DNA from: Christensenellaceae bacterium
GTDB lineage: Bacteria > Bacillota > Clostridia > Christensenellales > DTU072
NCBI GenBank assembly: GCA_031278175.1
Contig: JAITLB010000257.1
Span: forward strand, 1 to 35,563
Direction: 5' to 3'
Length of the DNA stretch: 35,563 nucleotides
Shown: positions 1 through 11,600 of the stretch, piece after piece
Layout of the letters: each line of letters opens with the position of its first letter
Position numbering within the stretch: position 1 is the first letter of the stretch
Program-made: the position numbers and the translations under genes
The notes under the pieces: generated by a model
Database searches by the model: none
Seen by the model: the letters and a program-made list of their open reading frames with translations, nothing else
Told to the model about the DNA's origin: nothing

Positions 1-687
1 TGTATTGACAACATCATTTTCGCTAGCCTCAATGGTAATGTAGTTTTTATTGCCGTCTGTACTATGAGTAATAATAAATAAGTCAGGTTGCCTTATGCTC
101 GTTTCATATGAATAAACCATAAATTTGTTTGTGGCATCAATCTCTATGTATTCGTCAACTTTTTTATAGAAACTTTCTAATTCTTCAAATGATAATAGTG
201 TCTCAATTTTTTCTCCTAATTCGGGGTTGGTAGCGTTAATTTTAAAAGAATATGTAGGCAATAAAATATTAACACCCCACGTGTCAGTTTCATTTTGAAA
301 GAGGATCGTGCCTCTTGAATTTGTCAGGAAATAGCGGAATTGGTTATTCTCTTTTTGAATAAATTCTATGACAAAATAACTTTTGCCTAAGGAACTCGAT
401 TTGAAAATCAAAATGCGATTTTCACTTTTGATAAGTTCGTAATCATATTTACTTATTTCTTGAAAAAGCGAATCAATTGACAACTTGCACCTAAATGCGT
501 AATGAAAATTGGGATCTAAGTAGTAGCGATGATGTTCTAGCAAGAAGCTAAACGTGTCTGCGTTAGTAAGACTTGAAACATAGATATAATCTTCACTAGT
601 ACAACCTAAAATACTAGCGCACAATACCATTGCAATTGACAAGAGAATAACTAAAAACGCAGTTTTAATAAACTTAATGAATTTCAT
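1..687 (-). CDS. putative lipoprotein, C-terminus truncated by window edge (MKFIKFIKTAFLVILLSIAMVLCASILGCTSEDYIY...)
   Basis: Open frame from ATG (complement of 685-687) to the window edge, 229 codons without a stop; SD-like GGAG upstream on the minus strand; N-terminal hydrophobic segment ending in a lipobox-like ILGC. Absent from the ORF track, probably because it is truncated. Confidence 0.75.
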   Translation of the reverse strand, partial: MKFIKFIKTAFLVILLSIAMVLCASILGCTSEDYIYVSSLTNADTFSFLLEHHRYYLDPNFHYAFRCKLSIDSLFQEISKYDYELIKSENRILIFKSSSLGKSYFVIEFIQKENNQFRYFLTNSRGTILFQNETDTWGVNILLPTYSFKINATNPELGEKIETLLSFEELESFYKKVDEYIEIDATNKFMVYSYETSIRQPDLFIITHSTDGNKNYITIEASENDVVNT

Positions 688-1512
688 AAAGTCTCCACAT
701 GTGACAAGCAAATTGAATGATCAACATATGAACCTGCCACACTCGGTAATATAGAGAAGTCTATGGTTGCGAGAACATATGTTAAGGATGCTAATTAAGT
801 ATCACATAAACGCGCAAACACAAAAATACGTTTTCTCACAATATTTAGTGAACTTAAATAGACCTACTCTCTATGTGTGCTTAAATGCCGAATTTCCATT
901 TATCGTTATAGTGTATCATCCACCATACACTCGCTTTAGAGACTAAAAATAACTGGTCTGTTATGAGTCTATAATTAGGCGCTCTTTTGTCCTGCAACGC
1001 GCACAACGATATGTTTGCAAATTCGGAAATGGCATCGCAAAAGTCCATCACCTGTAAATGTCATTTTTGTAAGCAAATCTTAATCTGCACTTTAGGGGGA
1101 CAAGTAAATGCCACTAAATCAGGATGCATTTGCAATTGATGTGTATAGCGCAAAACTGCAATTGTAATTAAAACAAGTAGTTAAGGTAAATGTGATAGAA
1201 GTTATATTAGTTTGTTGGTGCCATCTAACTTCAAGTCACCACACCTTGCGAGAAATTTGCTACTTTATATAACAGAAATATTATATACAATTCGCATTTA
1301 AATGTCAATATCTTATAAGTTTTTGCGCAATATCTAGTGTTAAAGGCAAGTAATGTAGCAGAGTCGCACTAAAACAGTTAAAGCAATATTAAATTGCAGA
1401 TGCAAATAGTACCCGTGGATGCGATGCGTCAAGCCAAGAATTATTAATCCAACTCGTCAGATTTTATAAAAATCACCATGCTCACAAACAAGCAGCAATT
1501 GTCACGGTCTTA

Positions 1513-2310
1513 CTATATTTTAGTTTTTATTTGCGCTCTTTGCACATAAGAAGTCCAGTATTTGAATCCGAATGATAGGACTATTTCTTTAGCACTATCA
1601 TAATTAAAACATATTCTGTCAATTGTATGCGCATCTGATGCAAAAGATATATTTGTTCCACCAAGCTCGGCATAACGCTTAATGATTGCAGGCTCAGGTA
1701 GAGTAACCCATGGAAGTGTTTTGACATTAGTATTGATTTCTAGCGTCTTGTCAAGGGCAATAATGTTTTTTAATATGGCATCTATTATGTCTGCAGTATC
1801 ATTATAATATAGTTCCTTATTAGCATAATTGACATATCTTGCAACATAACCTAGGTGGGCAATAACATCATAATCGTATCCTGGATTTGTACTACCAAGA
1901 ACCGCTTCTAGGTAACTTAGATAAATTTCATTTTTATTCTCAATATTTATTCTTGGTAATAAATAGTATAAGTCGACATTGTTTAGAGAATGAACTGAAT
2001 TGATAATTACATCAAATGGATATTTAGGGAGAATACTTTTGTTTAGTTCAACCGATTCGGGCGAGTACCCAGTTTCAATTCCGAATGCTAATGTTAGTGC
2101 GCTATCACAACGCGTAGCTCTATGATCAACAAGATATGCATCTATGTCGAGTTGTTTGCGCGGAATGATATCACCAAAAAGGTAGTCAAGATCGAGATGT
2201 TCGGTAGTGGCAATATATGTAAGCCCTAACGATTTTGCTTGCGCTACTATTTGTGATAGTTCTGGTGTGCCATCGTGTGAATGCTTGCTGTGTATGTGTG
2301 TGTCTAACAT
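1513..2310 (-). CDS. PHP-domain histidinol-phosphatase-like phosphoesterase
   Basis: N-terminal DTHIHSKHSHDG metal-binding motif, TEHLD, and C-terminal SFASDAHTIDRI, as in PHP/HisJ-type proteins. Confidence 0.8.
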   Translation of the reverse strand: MLDTHIHSKHSHDGTPELSQIVAQAKSLGLTYIATTEHLDLDYLFGDIIPRKQLDIDAYLVDHRATRCDSALTLAFGIETGYSPESVELNKSILPKYPFDVIINSVHSLNNVDLYYLLPRINIENKNEIYLSYLEAVLGSTNPGYDYDVIAHLGYVARYVNYANKELYYNDTADIIDAILKNIIALDKTLEINTNVKTLPWVTLPEPAIIKRYAELGGTNISFASDAHTIDRICFNYDSAKEIVLSFGFKYWTSYVQRAQIKTKI

Positions 2311-2352
2311 ATAGTAAATCCTTATAAAGCAGATTAATGCTAAGTTGTAGTG

Positions 2353-4077
2353 CTACATTTCGGTCGGTGCATCAATTCCTAAAAGCCTAAGTCCTTCTTC
2401 TAATATGATGTGTGTAGCATATGTCAGTGTTGCTCGCGCTCTGCGATAATTGGTCTCGGCGTTCATTATTCTATTTTCTAGATAAAAGCGATTAAAGGCT
2501 TTTGCGACATCTATTATATAACGCGAAAGTATGCTTGGCTCAAATTTTTCTATTACTTGTGTTAATATGTCGGGCATTTTTTCTAGCAATGATAACAGGA
2601 TCGCACTCTCTTTATTATCTAGTCCAGCTAATTCATCGTCAGTAAAAGGGATTGAAAAATAGTCATCGGATACACCTAGGTTTCTCAAAATACTTAATGC
2701 GCGCACATTGGTGTATTGTATATATGGACCAGTTTCACCGTCAAATGATAAAGCCTTATCGTATGAGAATACGATATCCTTAATGCGATTATTGTTTAGT
2801 GCGAAAAAGGTTATTGCACCGACACCAATTTTCTCTGCTATCTCCATCTTGTCTTTTAATGCAGGGTTTTTTACAGTCATAATCTCAGCGCTTTTTTCAA
2901 CTGCTTTAGAAAGAACATCCATAAGAAGGATTACATTACCTCGTCTTGTAGACATTGCACCTTCTTCTAGTGACACCATCCCGAAAGGGACATGTATCAT
3001 ATCTTTAGCCCATGTCTTGCCTGCAAGCTCGAGAACTTTAAACAATTGCTTAAAATGAAGATTTTGTTGGTATGCAACGACATAAATGCATTTGTAGAAA
3101 TCATAAGTTCGCTTGCGATAATATGCTGCGGCAAGGTCGCGAGTGGCATACAGAGTTGCACCATCGGATCGAACCAACAAGCAAGGTGGCATATCATATT
3201 TAGAAAGGTCTACAATTTTCGCTCCATCTGATATTTCAGTTAGGTTCAGTGAATCTAATTCATTTATGACGACATCCATTTTGTCGTTATAAAAAGCCTC
3301 ACCGTTGTAACTGTCAAAATGGACATGCAGACGATCATACACTTTATTAACTTCATCTAGTGTGATCTTCTTGAAAAGTTCAAATAACTGCACGGATTCG
3401 GGATCACCATCTTCTAGTCTTTTGAAAGCGGCGCGTGCCATATCTAACAGCTCAGGCTTTGTTTCAGATTCAGCATGAAATTTGACATAGATTTCGGTAA
3501 GAGCTGATACTCCATCGTTTGTTAATTTTTCAATATTTCCCCATAATTTAAATGCTACTATTAATTTACCGAACTGCGTTCCCCAGTCGCCAAGATGATT
3601 TATGCCGATCGGGTTATATCCCAATTTTTTGTAAATCCTGTATAAAGCACCACCAATTACTGTTGTGCTTAAATGTCCGATGTGCATCAGCTTAGCGATA
3701 TTAATAGAACTGTAATCTATACAAATGGTGCGCCCCATGCCCTCACTTGAATTTGCATAGGTGGATTTTTGAGTGACGATTTCGCTTAGAACGCGATTTG
3801 CCGATGCGCGTATATTGAACTTGAAATTGACGTAACCATTTATTGCAACAATCTTATCAAACATAGTATGGTCATCTGTTATGCTACTGACGATGTTTTC
3901 TGCAATCTTGACAGGAGATGTTTTTAGTAGCTTAGCAAATTTAAAGCATGGCAAAGCAAAATCACCGAGTTCGGGATCAGGTGGTGGGATAAGCGACTCT
4001 TGTATTTCTATATTTGAAACATTATCAATTTTGATTAAGGAAGAAATATATGCTTTTTTTTCTTCTACGATTGACAT
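2353..4077 (-). CDS. argS: arginyl-tRNA synthetase
   Basis: SSINIAKLMHIGHLSTTVIGGALYRIYKKLGYNP..HLGDWGTQFGKL class I HIGH-region motif of ArgRS; C-terminal anticodon-binding region; SD GAGGT upstream. Confidence 0.95.
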   Translation of the reverse strand: MSIVEEKKAYISSLIKIDNVSNIEIQESLIPPPDPELGDFALPCFKFAKLLKTSPVKIAENIVSSITDDHTMFDKIVAINGYVNFKFNIRASANRVLSEIVTQKSTYANSSEGMGRTICIDYSSINIAKLMHIGHLSTTVIGGALYRIYKKLGYNPIGINHLGDWGTQFGKLIVAFKLWGNIEKLTNDGVSALTEIYVKFHAESETKPELLDMARAAFKRLEDGDPESVQLFELFKKITLDEVNKVYDRLHVHFDSYNGEAFYNDKMDVVINELDSLNLTEISDGAKIVDLSKYDMPPCLLVRSDGATLYATRDLAAAYYRKRTYDFYKCIYVVAYQQNLHFKQLFKVLELAGKTWAKDMIHVPFGMVSLEEGAMSTRRGNVILLMDVLSKAVEKSAEIMTVKNPALKDKMEIAEKIGVGAITFFALNNNRIKDIVFSYDKALSFDGETGPYIQYTNVRALSILRNLGVSDDYFSIPFTDDELAGLDNKESAILLSLLEKMPDILTQVIEKFEPSILSRYIIDVAKAFNRFYLENRIMNAETNYRRARATLTYATHIILEEGLRLLGIDAPTEM

Positions 4078-4411
4078 TTTGTATTACCTCAAAATTTTTG
4101 AATTTACTATCACTTTGTTAATCATCTGTTATGATGTCATAAAATAGTCCGCTAGGCGGTGTCTCATAAATGCTTAAAACAAACTATATTCTTAATTTGA
4201 TAGTAACTCATGTATAGTTAAGTGTAGAGTATTAAATATTATGTATCTACGTTTGATGAGTGCAAATACATATTTAAAATTTAATAGTCTAGCGTAAGTG
4301 TATTATATGTTAAATACTTCGAAAACTCAAACTAATAGTATGTATTTTTCTGATTTTCCGCAAGTTAATTTCAAGATTGCGAAATTTATTTACGAAATTG
4401 AATAGTTAATT

Positions 4412-5524
4412 TTACATCTCGGTGTCGTGATGATCGCAACGCGCAATATCGCAATTTTGAACTTTGAATAACCCATATCCAGTACTAGCTTCTTTAGTGG
4501 GTTCCGTACATGTTATTAATGTTTGAACATTACTTAAAGATTCCAGCAAAGAACGTCGTCGCATTTCGTCTAATTCGGACATAACATCATCCAAAATTAG
4601 CACTGGTGCTTCGCCTGTGCGTTCTTTAAAAAGAGATACTTCTGCTAATTTTAGGGATAGAACCGCTGTGCGCTGTTGCCCTTGTGATCCGAATTTTCTC
4701 AAGTCGATATCATTAGCCGCAATTTTTAAGTCATCAAGATGTGGTCCTATTGTAGTATGTTCTAGTCTTAGATCACGGGAATATGATTTCTCCAGCAGTG
4801 CTAATATTTCTGTTTTAGGATCGTCTAGTGTGCCAGCATTTGTTTCGTATGTTATGCTTAAGTCTTCCTTATTTGACGTTAAGCGTCGATGTTTTTCTCG
4901 GGCGATATCGGATAATCTACTAATGAACTTATTGCGCTCTGACACCAATATTGACGCTTCGCGAGCAAGAGGTGCGTTAGTTATTGATATCAAGTTCTGA
5001 ATAGACGAGGTATCTTTATACTGCTTAATTATTTTATTTCGCTCACCTAAGAGTCTAACATAATTCTGGAGTGCATAAAAATATACTTTACTCTGTTGCG
5101 ACAAACTAATATTCAAAAACCTACGTCGATCTTGTGGTGTGCCATTTACTAGTGCTAGTTCGCTCGGCGAAAAGAATACAACGTTTAATACACCCATTAA
5201 TTCGCCTATGCGACGAATTGGCAAAGAATCTATTGCTATGTGCTTGTCACCGTCTTTATCTATTATGATATCCACTATGTGTGAGGAAAAACGCTTTTTA
5301 ATTTTGAGTGTAACTTGTGCGCCTTTTGAACTATTCCAACTTATTAACTCTTTATCTTTAGTATGTCTTGAGGATTTACCAATCGATGCGAGTAAAACGC
5401 CATCGGCTAAGTTTGTTTTGCCACTAGCATTTTCACCTACTATCATATTTATGCCATCTACAAATTCGACAGCAACTGATGAATAGTTAAGAAAATTGCT
5501 GAGTGCAATGCGTGAAACGATCAT
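4412..5524 (-). CDS. recF: DNA replication/repair protein RecF
   Basis: Walker A GENASGKTNL, FFSPSELALVNGTPQDRRRFLN, and Walker B LILDDVMSELD, all typical of RecF. Confidence 0.95.
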   Translation of the reverse strand: MIVSRIALSNFLNYSSVAVEFVDGINMIVGENASGKTNLADGVLLASIGKSSRHTKDKELISWNSSKGAQVTLKIKKRFSSHIVDIIIDKDGDKHIAIDSLPIRRIGELMGVLNVVFFSPSELALVNGTPQDRRRFLNISLSQQSKVYFYALQNYVRLLGERNKIIKQYKDTSSIQNLISITNAPLAREASILVSERNKFISRLSDIAREKHRRLTSNKEDLSITYETNAGTLDDPKTEILALLEKSYSRDLRLEHTTIGPHLDDLKIAANDIDLRKFGSQGQQRTAVLSLKLAEVSLFKERTGEAPVLILDDVMSELDEMRRRSLLESLSNVQTLITCTEPTKEASTGYGLFKVQNCDIARCDHHDTEM

Positions 5525-5526
5525 AC

Positions 5527-6435
5527 TTAAGTACCTAGCTTATATGGTGTTACTTGATACACGTAGTAATTAAGCCAATTATAGAATAAAAGGTTTCCTG
5601 TGCTATTCCATTTCATATCAATATTGTCTTCATCACCATCAATAAAATAACCAGATGGTTGTGCTATATCTATTCCTTTTTCTCTATCGCGTATGTATTC
5701 TCTTTTAAGCGTGTCGCGGTCGTACTCGGAGTGACCAAACAGAAAGAACATATTATTATCGACAGTTTTTGCTACACTGATGCCACATTTATGCCCGCGC
5801 GCTAATACGCAGATATCGTCAAGCGCAGCAATTGCACGCTCATCTATTGAGGTGTATCTGCTATGCGGAATATAGAATCTGTCATCTAAGCCTTTTAAAA
5901 GCAAATCGTGTTTAGCGGTAGCATGGTTTTCGAAGACCCCAGACAATTTTTTAGGGAGTGAAATTTTTTTAATTCCATAGAAATGATAAAGTGCAGCTTG
6001 TGCTCCCCAACATATATATATGGTGCTAGTAACCATCTCTTTGGCATAATTCATAATCGTCATTAGCTCTGGCCAATAATCGACACACTCAAAAGGCATG
6101 GTTTCTACAGGCGCACCTGTAACTATAAGACCATCTAATTTACGTGACTTTATCTCGTCAAAAGTCTTATAGAATTTATCCATATGCGCAACTGAAGTAT
6201 TGCGCCCACGATACGTTGCTGTTTCTATTAAAGTAATATTGACTTGAAGTGGCGAGTTTGCAAGAAGCCGTATAAGTTGAGTTTCTGTCTCAATCTTGGT
6301 AGGCATGAGATTCAAAATAGCGATTTCAATTGGACGGATGTCTTGGGAAGCCGCTCTTTTATTTGACATGATGAATATATTTTCTTCTGATAGTATTTTA
6401 TAAGCAGGCAATGCTTCAGGTATTAAAATAGGCAT
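5527..6435 (-). CDS. metA: homoserine O-acyltransferase (MetA/HTS family)
   Basis: MPILIPEALPAYKILSEENIFIM..., ILNLMPTKIETETQLIRLLANSPLQVNITL, YICWGAQAALYHFYGI: MetA family signature. Confidence 0.95.
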   Translation of the reverse strand: MPILIPEALPAYKILSEENIFIMSNKRAASQDIRPIEIAILNLMPTKIETETQLIRLLANSPLQVNITLIETATYRGRNTSVAHMDKFYKTFDEIKSRKLDGLIVTGAPVETMPFECVDYWPELMTIMNYAKEMVTSTIYICWGAQAALYHFYGIKKISLPKKLSGVFENHATAKHDLLLKGLDDRFYIPHSRYTSIDERAIAALDDICVLARGHKCGISVAKTVDNNMFFLFGHSEYDRDTLKREYIRDREKGIDIAQPSGYFIDGDEDNIDMKWNSTGNLLFYNWLNYYVYQVTPYKLGT

Positions 6436-6474
6436 TTTATCGTTTGCTCCCTCCTTAAACGAAATCAGAATTAC

Positions 6475-6942
6475 TTAACGCTCTACATTTCTTGAATACG
6501 CTTCTTTTATAGCGCGCTCGGCATGTTTTTTCTCTTCGCGTTCTGCCACTACTCTACGTTTATCTGCTAAATCTTTACCTTTAGCTAATGCTATTTCCGC
6601 TTTGAGTAGTGAGTCTTTGAAATACAGTTTAGTAACAACAAGAGTATAACCTTTTTCTTCGATCTTGTGACGCAGTTTGTTTATTTCAGATCGGTGCAAT
6701 AATAGTCTGCGCGTCCGTCTTGGATCTGGATTATATACGCTACCGTGCTTGTAGGGAGAAATATGCGCGTTTATCAACAATGCCTCGCCCTTTCTTATTA
6801 TGGCATAACTGTCACGCAAATTAACATTGCCTAGTCGCACGCTTTTAATTTCACTGCCTTCTAATTCTATACCTGCTTCATAAGTATCTTCAATGAAATA
6901 CTCAAAGTAGGCATGTTTGTTTTTTACAACGGTTTTGATCAT
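6475..6942 (-). CDS. smpB: SsrA-binding protein SmpB
   Basis: NKHAYFEYFIEDTYEAGIELEGSEIKSVR...NLRDSYAII...KRRVVAEREEK: SmpB signature. Confidence 0.96.
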   Translation of the reverse strand: MIKTVVKNKHAYFEYFIEDTYEAGIELEGSEIKSVRLGNVNLRDSYAIIRKGEALLINAHISPYKHGSVYNPDPRRTRRLLLHRSEINKLRHKIEEKGYTLVVTKLYFKDSLLKAEIALAKGKDLADKRRVVAEREEKKHAERAIKEAYSRNVER

Positions 6943-6975
6943 AATCCATTCCCACTAGCATACATCCATTTAATG

Positions 6976-7006
6976 CTAAAAACGGCTATAAAAACTTATA
7001 GCCGTC
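6976..7006 (-). terminator. rho-independent terminator downstream of secG
   Basis: 10-bp perfect stem ACGGCTATAA / TTATAGCCGT (6982-6991 / 6996-7005); followed on the minus strand by TTTTTA. Confidence 0.7.
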
Positions 7007-7092
7007 GACTTTGCTTAATATATGCAAGAATTTGAGCTTGTTGTGACAAATGAAACCAACGGCAAGAAATACCGCATGACATCAGAGTTGTT

Positions 7093-7365
7093 TTAGCTCG
7101 GGATATTACTCTTTAAAATAGATAGCACAAAATAGGAGATAGAGCATATTAAAACGCACAACCCTATAACCATTGTCCATCTTTTGAACTTGGCTTCTAA
7201 TGATTTAGCCTTATTTTTTCCAAAGAATGACTCCGCAGCACCAGTGATAGCACCTAAATTAGCATTGCTACCTTCTTGCAAAGCGACTACAATAATCATT
7301 ATGACCGAAAATACGACCATTAATACCATTGTTGCAATTTGAAATCCGTTAATAATTTCGTACAT
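7093..7365 (-). CDS. secG: preprotein translocase subunit SecG
   Basis: MYEIINGFQIATMVLMVVFSVIMIIVVALQEGSNANLGAITGAAESFFGKNKAKSLEAKF: SecG family. Start refined to 7365 because GGAG lies upstream (the ORF track begins at 7389). Confidence 0.9.
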   Translation of the reverse strand: MYEIINGFQIATMVLMVVFSVIMIIVVALQEGSNANLGAITGAAESFFGKNKAKSLEAKFKRWTMVIGLCVLICSISYFVLSILKSNIPS

Positions 7366-7680
7366 AAAATACTCCACTAAAATTATCATGCAATTATATC
7401 ATTAATTTTAACAGGTTGCAAGAAAAAATACATGCATATGCTATGGAATCTTGCTTTTTAGCTAAAATAGTTGAAAAATTTAAATACAAATTAGGTTTTC
7501 GCGACATTTACTAGACACATAACAGTAGCATTTGACCTGCTATTTAGACATATACCTTTGCACTACTACAAAACGATCAAAGGTTTCAACATATATCGTA
7601 ATTTTAGAACATGTCAATAGTCTCTAGAGAACAAATGTTTAGTCGGTGTGTCGTCAGTAGTGAACTAGATTTGTTAGTGA

Positions 7681-8226
7681 CTATTTATTAATTTTTGCTG
7701 CGCCGTATGTTATCAAGTATCTATGAATATTTTCTTTGATTATAACCTCGGCTGATTTTGCGTCCATGACTTCTAAGATTGAAGTACTCTTATGCTCTAA
7801 TTGTTTATATACATTGAAGAAATGAGTAATTTCGTGCATTATATGTGGTGGCAATTCGCATATATCTTTATAACCATTCCAGAGCGGTTCAGTTATGGGT
7901 ATTGCGATTATTTTATGATCTAACTCGCCACCATCTTGCATGCTTATAACACCTATAGGGTAACACCTGACAAGTGCCATTGGTACTATCGGTTCGCTAC
8001 AAAGTACAAGTACGTCTAATGGATCATGATCATCGGACAATGTAAGAGGGATGAAGCCATAGTTGGCGGGATAATGCGTAGAAGTGTATAGGACTCTATC
8101 AAGGATAAGGGCACCAGTGTCTTTATCCATCTCGTATTTGTTTTTGCTTCCCTTTGAAATCTCAATTACAGCAATAAAATCTCTGACTGAAATGCGGTCA
8201 GGATTGAAGTCATGCCATAGGTTCAT
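7681..8226 (-). CDS. ppa: family I inorganic pyrophosphatase
   Basis: YEMDKDTGALILDRVLYTSTHYPANYGFIPLTLSDDHDPLDVLVL is a soluble PPase active-site signature. Likely start MNLWHD at 8226 rather than the ORF-track start at 8328. Confidence 0.93.
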   Translation of the reverse strand: MNLWHDFNPDRISVRDFIAVIEISKGSKNKYEMDKDTGALILDRVLYTSTHYPANYGFIPLTLSDDHDPLDVLVLCSEPIVPMALVRCYPIGVISMQDGGELDHKIIAIPITEPLWNGYKDICELPPHIMHEITHFFNVYKQLEHKSTSILEVMDAKSAEVIIKENIHRYLITYGAAKINK

Positions 8227-8489
8227 GTGTGCCTCACTCAATAATATTGAATTAATTTTATCGACATTAATCGACAAGAAGTATTTTAACACATTTAACT
8301 TAAATAAAGCAATGCAAATGTGATTCATACTATATTTTTAGGATATTTTTGCGTGTGAGCGATGTTAGAATAAAAGTTTTTCCAATTTCAATAAAAAGAT
8401 AAATAGTAAATATTGAAAGCAAAAAATGGGCGAGTAAGCATGATTTTAGCGGTTTTAATAGCATTTATAGCAATCATCAATTATTATAT

Positions 8490-8518
8490 TTGACATACTA
8501 AAATAGCATTAGTATAAT
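8490..8518 (+). promoter_or_regulatory. sigma-A-type promoter for the PFOR gene
   Basis: TTGACA (8490-8495), 17-bp spacer, TATAAT (8513-8518): perfect consensus boxes. Confidence 0.85.
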
Positions 8519-8610
8519 TTAGAGTTGTAATTTAACATAATGGATAAAACGGTCGCTCTATAGTTACAGACGCTTCCGTAAAGACACACATAATGGAGGT
8601 TCATTTAAAA

Positions 8611-11600
8611 ATGGGCAAAAAAATGACGATTGACGGGAATAATGCCGCATCGTATGTTGCATATGCGTTTAGCGAGGTTGCGGCGATCTATCCGATCACG
8701 CCATCATCGCCTATGGCCGAGTATGCAGATGAATGGGCAGCAAAAGGTATTAAAAATATGTTTGGCCGACCATTGAAATTAGCTGAGATGCAATCTGAGG
8801 CGGGCGCAGCAGGTGCCGTACACGGAGCATTAACAGCAGGTGCATTGACTACTACTTATACAGCCAGCCAAGGGTTGTTGCTGATGATTCCAAACATGTA
8901 CAAAATTGCGGGTGAATTGTTACCTTGTGTATTTCATGTCTCGGCAAGAGCATTAGCAGCCCACGCACTTAACATATTCGGAGATCATGCCGATGTAATG
9001 GCATGCAGACAAACTGGATTTGCAATGATAGCGTCAAACTCTGTTCAAGAGGCGATGGATTTAGCATTAGTTTCGCATTTAGCTACACTGAAAGCAAAAG
9101 TACCTTTCTTGCATTTCTTCGATGGGTTTAGAACAAGTCATGAAGTTAGCAAAATTGATGCAATTGATTACGAAGATATGAAAGCGTTAGTGGACATGAA
9201 ATCTATTGAGGATTTCAGAGCACGTGCGCTTAACCCTGAGCATCCAGTTCAAAGAGGAACTGCGCAAAACGCAGACATATATTTTCAAAATCGCGAGGCT
9301 TGCAATAAGTATTATGATGAGATTCCAGGTATTGTCTCATATTATATGGATAAGGTTGCAACATTAACTGGTAGAAGCTATAAGATATATGATTATGTTG
9401 GAGCAAAAAATGCGGATAGAGTCATTGTCATTATGGGTTCTGGTGCTGAAGCAGTAGAAGAAACTGTTGATTATTTAAATGCGCATGGTGAAAAAACAGG
9501 ATTGTTGAAAGTTAGGTTGTATAGACCATTTGTTGCAGATCAATTTGTTAATGCTATTCCTAAAACAGCAAAGTATATAACAGTCCTTGATAGAACAAAA
9601 GAACCAGGTGCTTTAGGTGAACCTTTATATTTAGACGTAATAGCTGCATTTGCTACAAGTGGGCGTTCACCTAAAATACTCGGCGGCCGGTATGGTTTAG
9701 GATCAAAGGAGTTTACGCCATCTATGGTGGCTGCTATATTTGAAAACATGCTTACCACACGCAAGAATAGATTTACGATTGGTATAGATGATGATATTAC
9801 ACAAACATCATTACCAGTAACTAAATTTTTGAACGCTGCACCACAAGGAACTATTCGTTGCAAGTTCTATGGATTAGGTTCCGACGGTACAGTTGGTGCT
9901 AACAAAAACAGTATTAAAATCATAGGCGACCATACAAACAAATATGTTCAAGGATACTTTTTCTATGACAGTAAGAAATCAGGCGGTATTACAATATCAC
10001 ATCTAAGGTTTGGTGACACACCAATAAAGAGTTCATACTTAATAGATCAAGCGGATTTTGTAGCATGCCATACACCGAGCTATTTATTTAGATACAATGT
10101 ATTGAATGATTTGAAAGAAGGCGGTGTATTCCTATTAAACAGTGTTTGGTCTCCAGATGAAATGACACAAATGCTTCCAGCAGAAGTCAAAAGACAAATA
10201 GCGACAAAGAAAATCAAATTTTATACAATCAATGCCAATGCTGTCGCAACCGAAATAGGTTTGGGTGGTAGAATTAACGCAATCATGCAAGCGGCATTCT
10301 TTAAATTGGCGGATATTTTGCCATATGAAGACGCAGAAAAATACATGAAAGAGGCTGTTAAGAAAACATATGGCAAAAAGGGCGATGATGTTGTTAACAT
10401 GAATTATGCAGCTATCGACAAAGCTACCTCTGAATTGTTTGAAGTTAAATATGATAGCACTTGGGAGACGACAACAGATGGCGCACAAATGATAGTACCA
10501 GCTGATGATGAGTATTTTAAAACAGTAGTCAATCCTATTCTTAAGCAAGAAGGCGATAAGCTTCCTGTTTCTGCATTTAGTGCAGATGGTACGGTTCCAG
10601 TAGGCACAACAAAGTTTGAAAAACGAGGAATCGCAGTAAGAGCACCGTTATGGTTAAAAGACAATTGTATACAATGCAATCAGTGTTCATTTGTTTGCCC
10701 ACATGCTGTTATACGTCCGATACTAGCAACACCTGAGCAGTTGCAAGATGCGCCACAGTCATTTGATGTTAAAGACGCAACAGGATTTAAAGGATACAAA
10801 TTTAGATTACAGGTAAGTCCGTATGATTGTACAGGTTGCGGCAGTTGTGTTAATGTTTGCCCGTCAAAAGTAAAAGCATTAGAGCTAAAGCCTATAGCTA
10901 CAGTTATTGACGCAGAAGCCATAAATGCTGAGTATGCTTTCAATCTGCCAGAAACGGATAAGATTTATAAAGATGATACAGTAAAAGGGAGTCAATTCAA
11001 AAAACCACTATTCGAATTTAGTGGAGCTTGCGCAGGATGCGGTGAAACACCTTACGTTAAACTTATAACGCAGTTATTTGGCGATAGAATGGTGATAGCA
11101 AACGCAACAGGTTGTTCAAGCATATATGGTGGGTCTGCCCCAACATGTCCATATACGACAAACGATAAGGGTTGTGGTCCAGCTTGGGCAAACTCGTTAT
11201 TTGAAGACAATGCTGAGTTCGGATACGGCATGCAACTGGCATATAAAGAGCGTCGCGCCGCAGTAGCTACAAAAATTAACGCTTTAAGAGATAAATTTGC
11301 TAATGATACGGATGAATATATCGTATGTAGCGAATGGATTGAAAATATCGACTCAGCAGAAGGAAGCAAAACTGCTTCTGAAAAACTTTTAAATGTTATC
11401 GAAGCACGACTAAAAGTTGACAGTGCAGATACGACATTAGAAAAGGCAATATATGATGATAAAGATTGCTTAGTCAAAAAGTCTATATGGGTATTTGGTG
11501 GTGACGGTTGGGCATACGACATTGGTTACGGTGGTCTTGATCATGTATTAGCTATGGGTGAAGATGTCAATGTTCTTGTACTAGATACAGAAGTTTATTC

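Noticed and set aside
4078-4411. Possible T-box upstream of argS
   Set aside because: No T-box sequence (AGGGTGGNACCGCG-like) on the minus strand of the gap; only a small CCGC/GCGG hairpin.
8440-8493. 17-aa hydrophobic ORF MILAVLIAFIAIINYYI, resembling small type I toxin peptides
   Set aside because: No SD, no antisense RNA evidence, and it overlaps the -35 box of the PFOR promoter; likely chance in AT-rich DNA.
9540-11522. Minus-strand ORFs of 87-156 aa opposite the PFOR gene
   Set aside because: Fully antisense to a strongly supported coding region, with no recognisable domains or SD.
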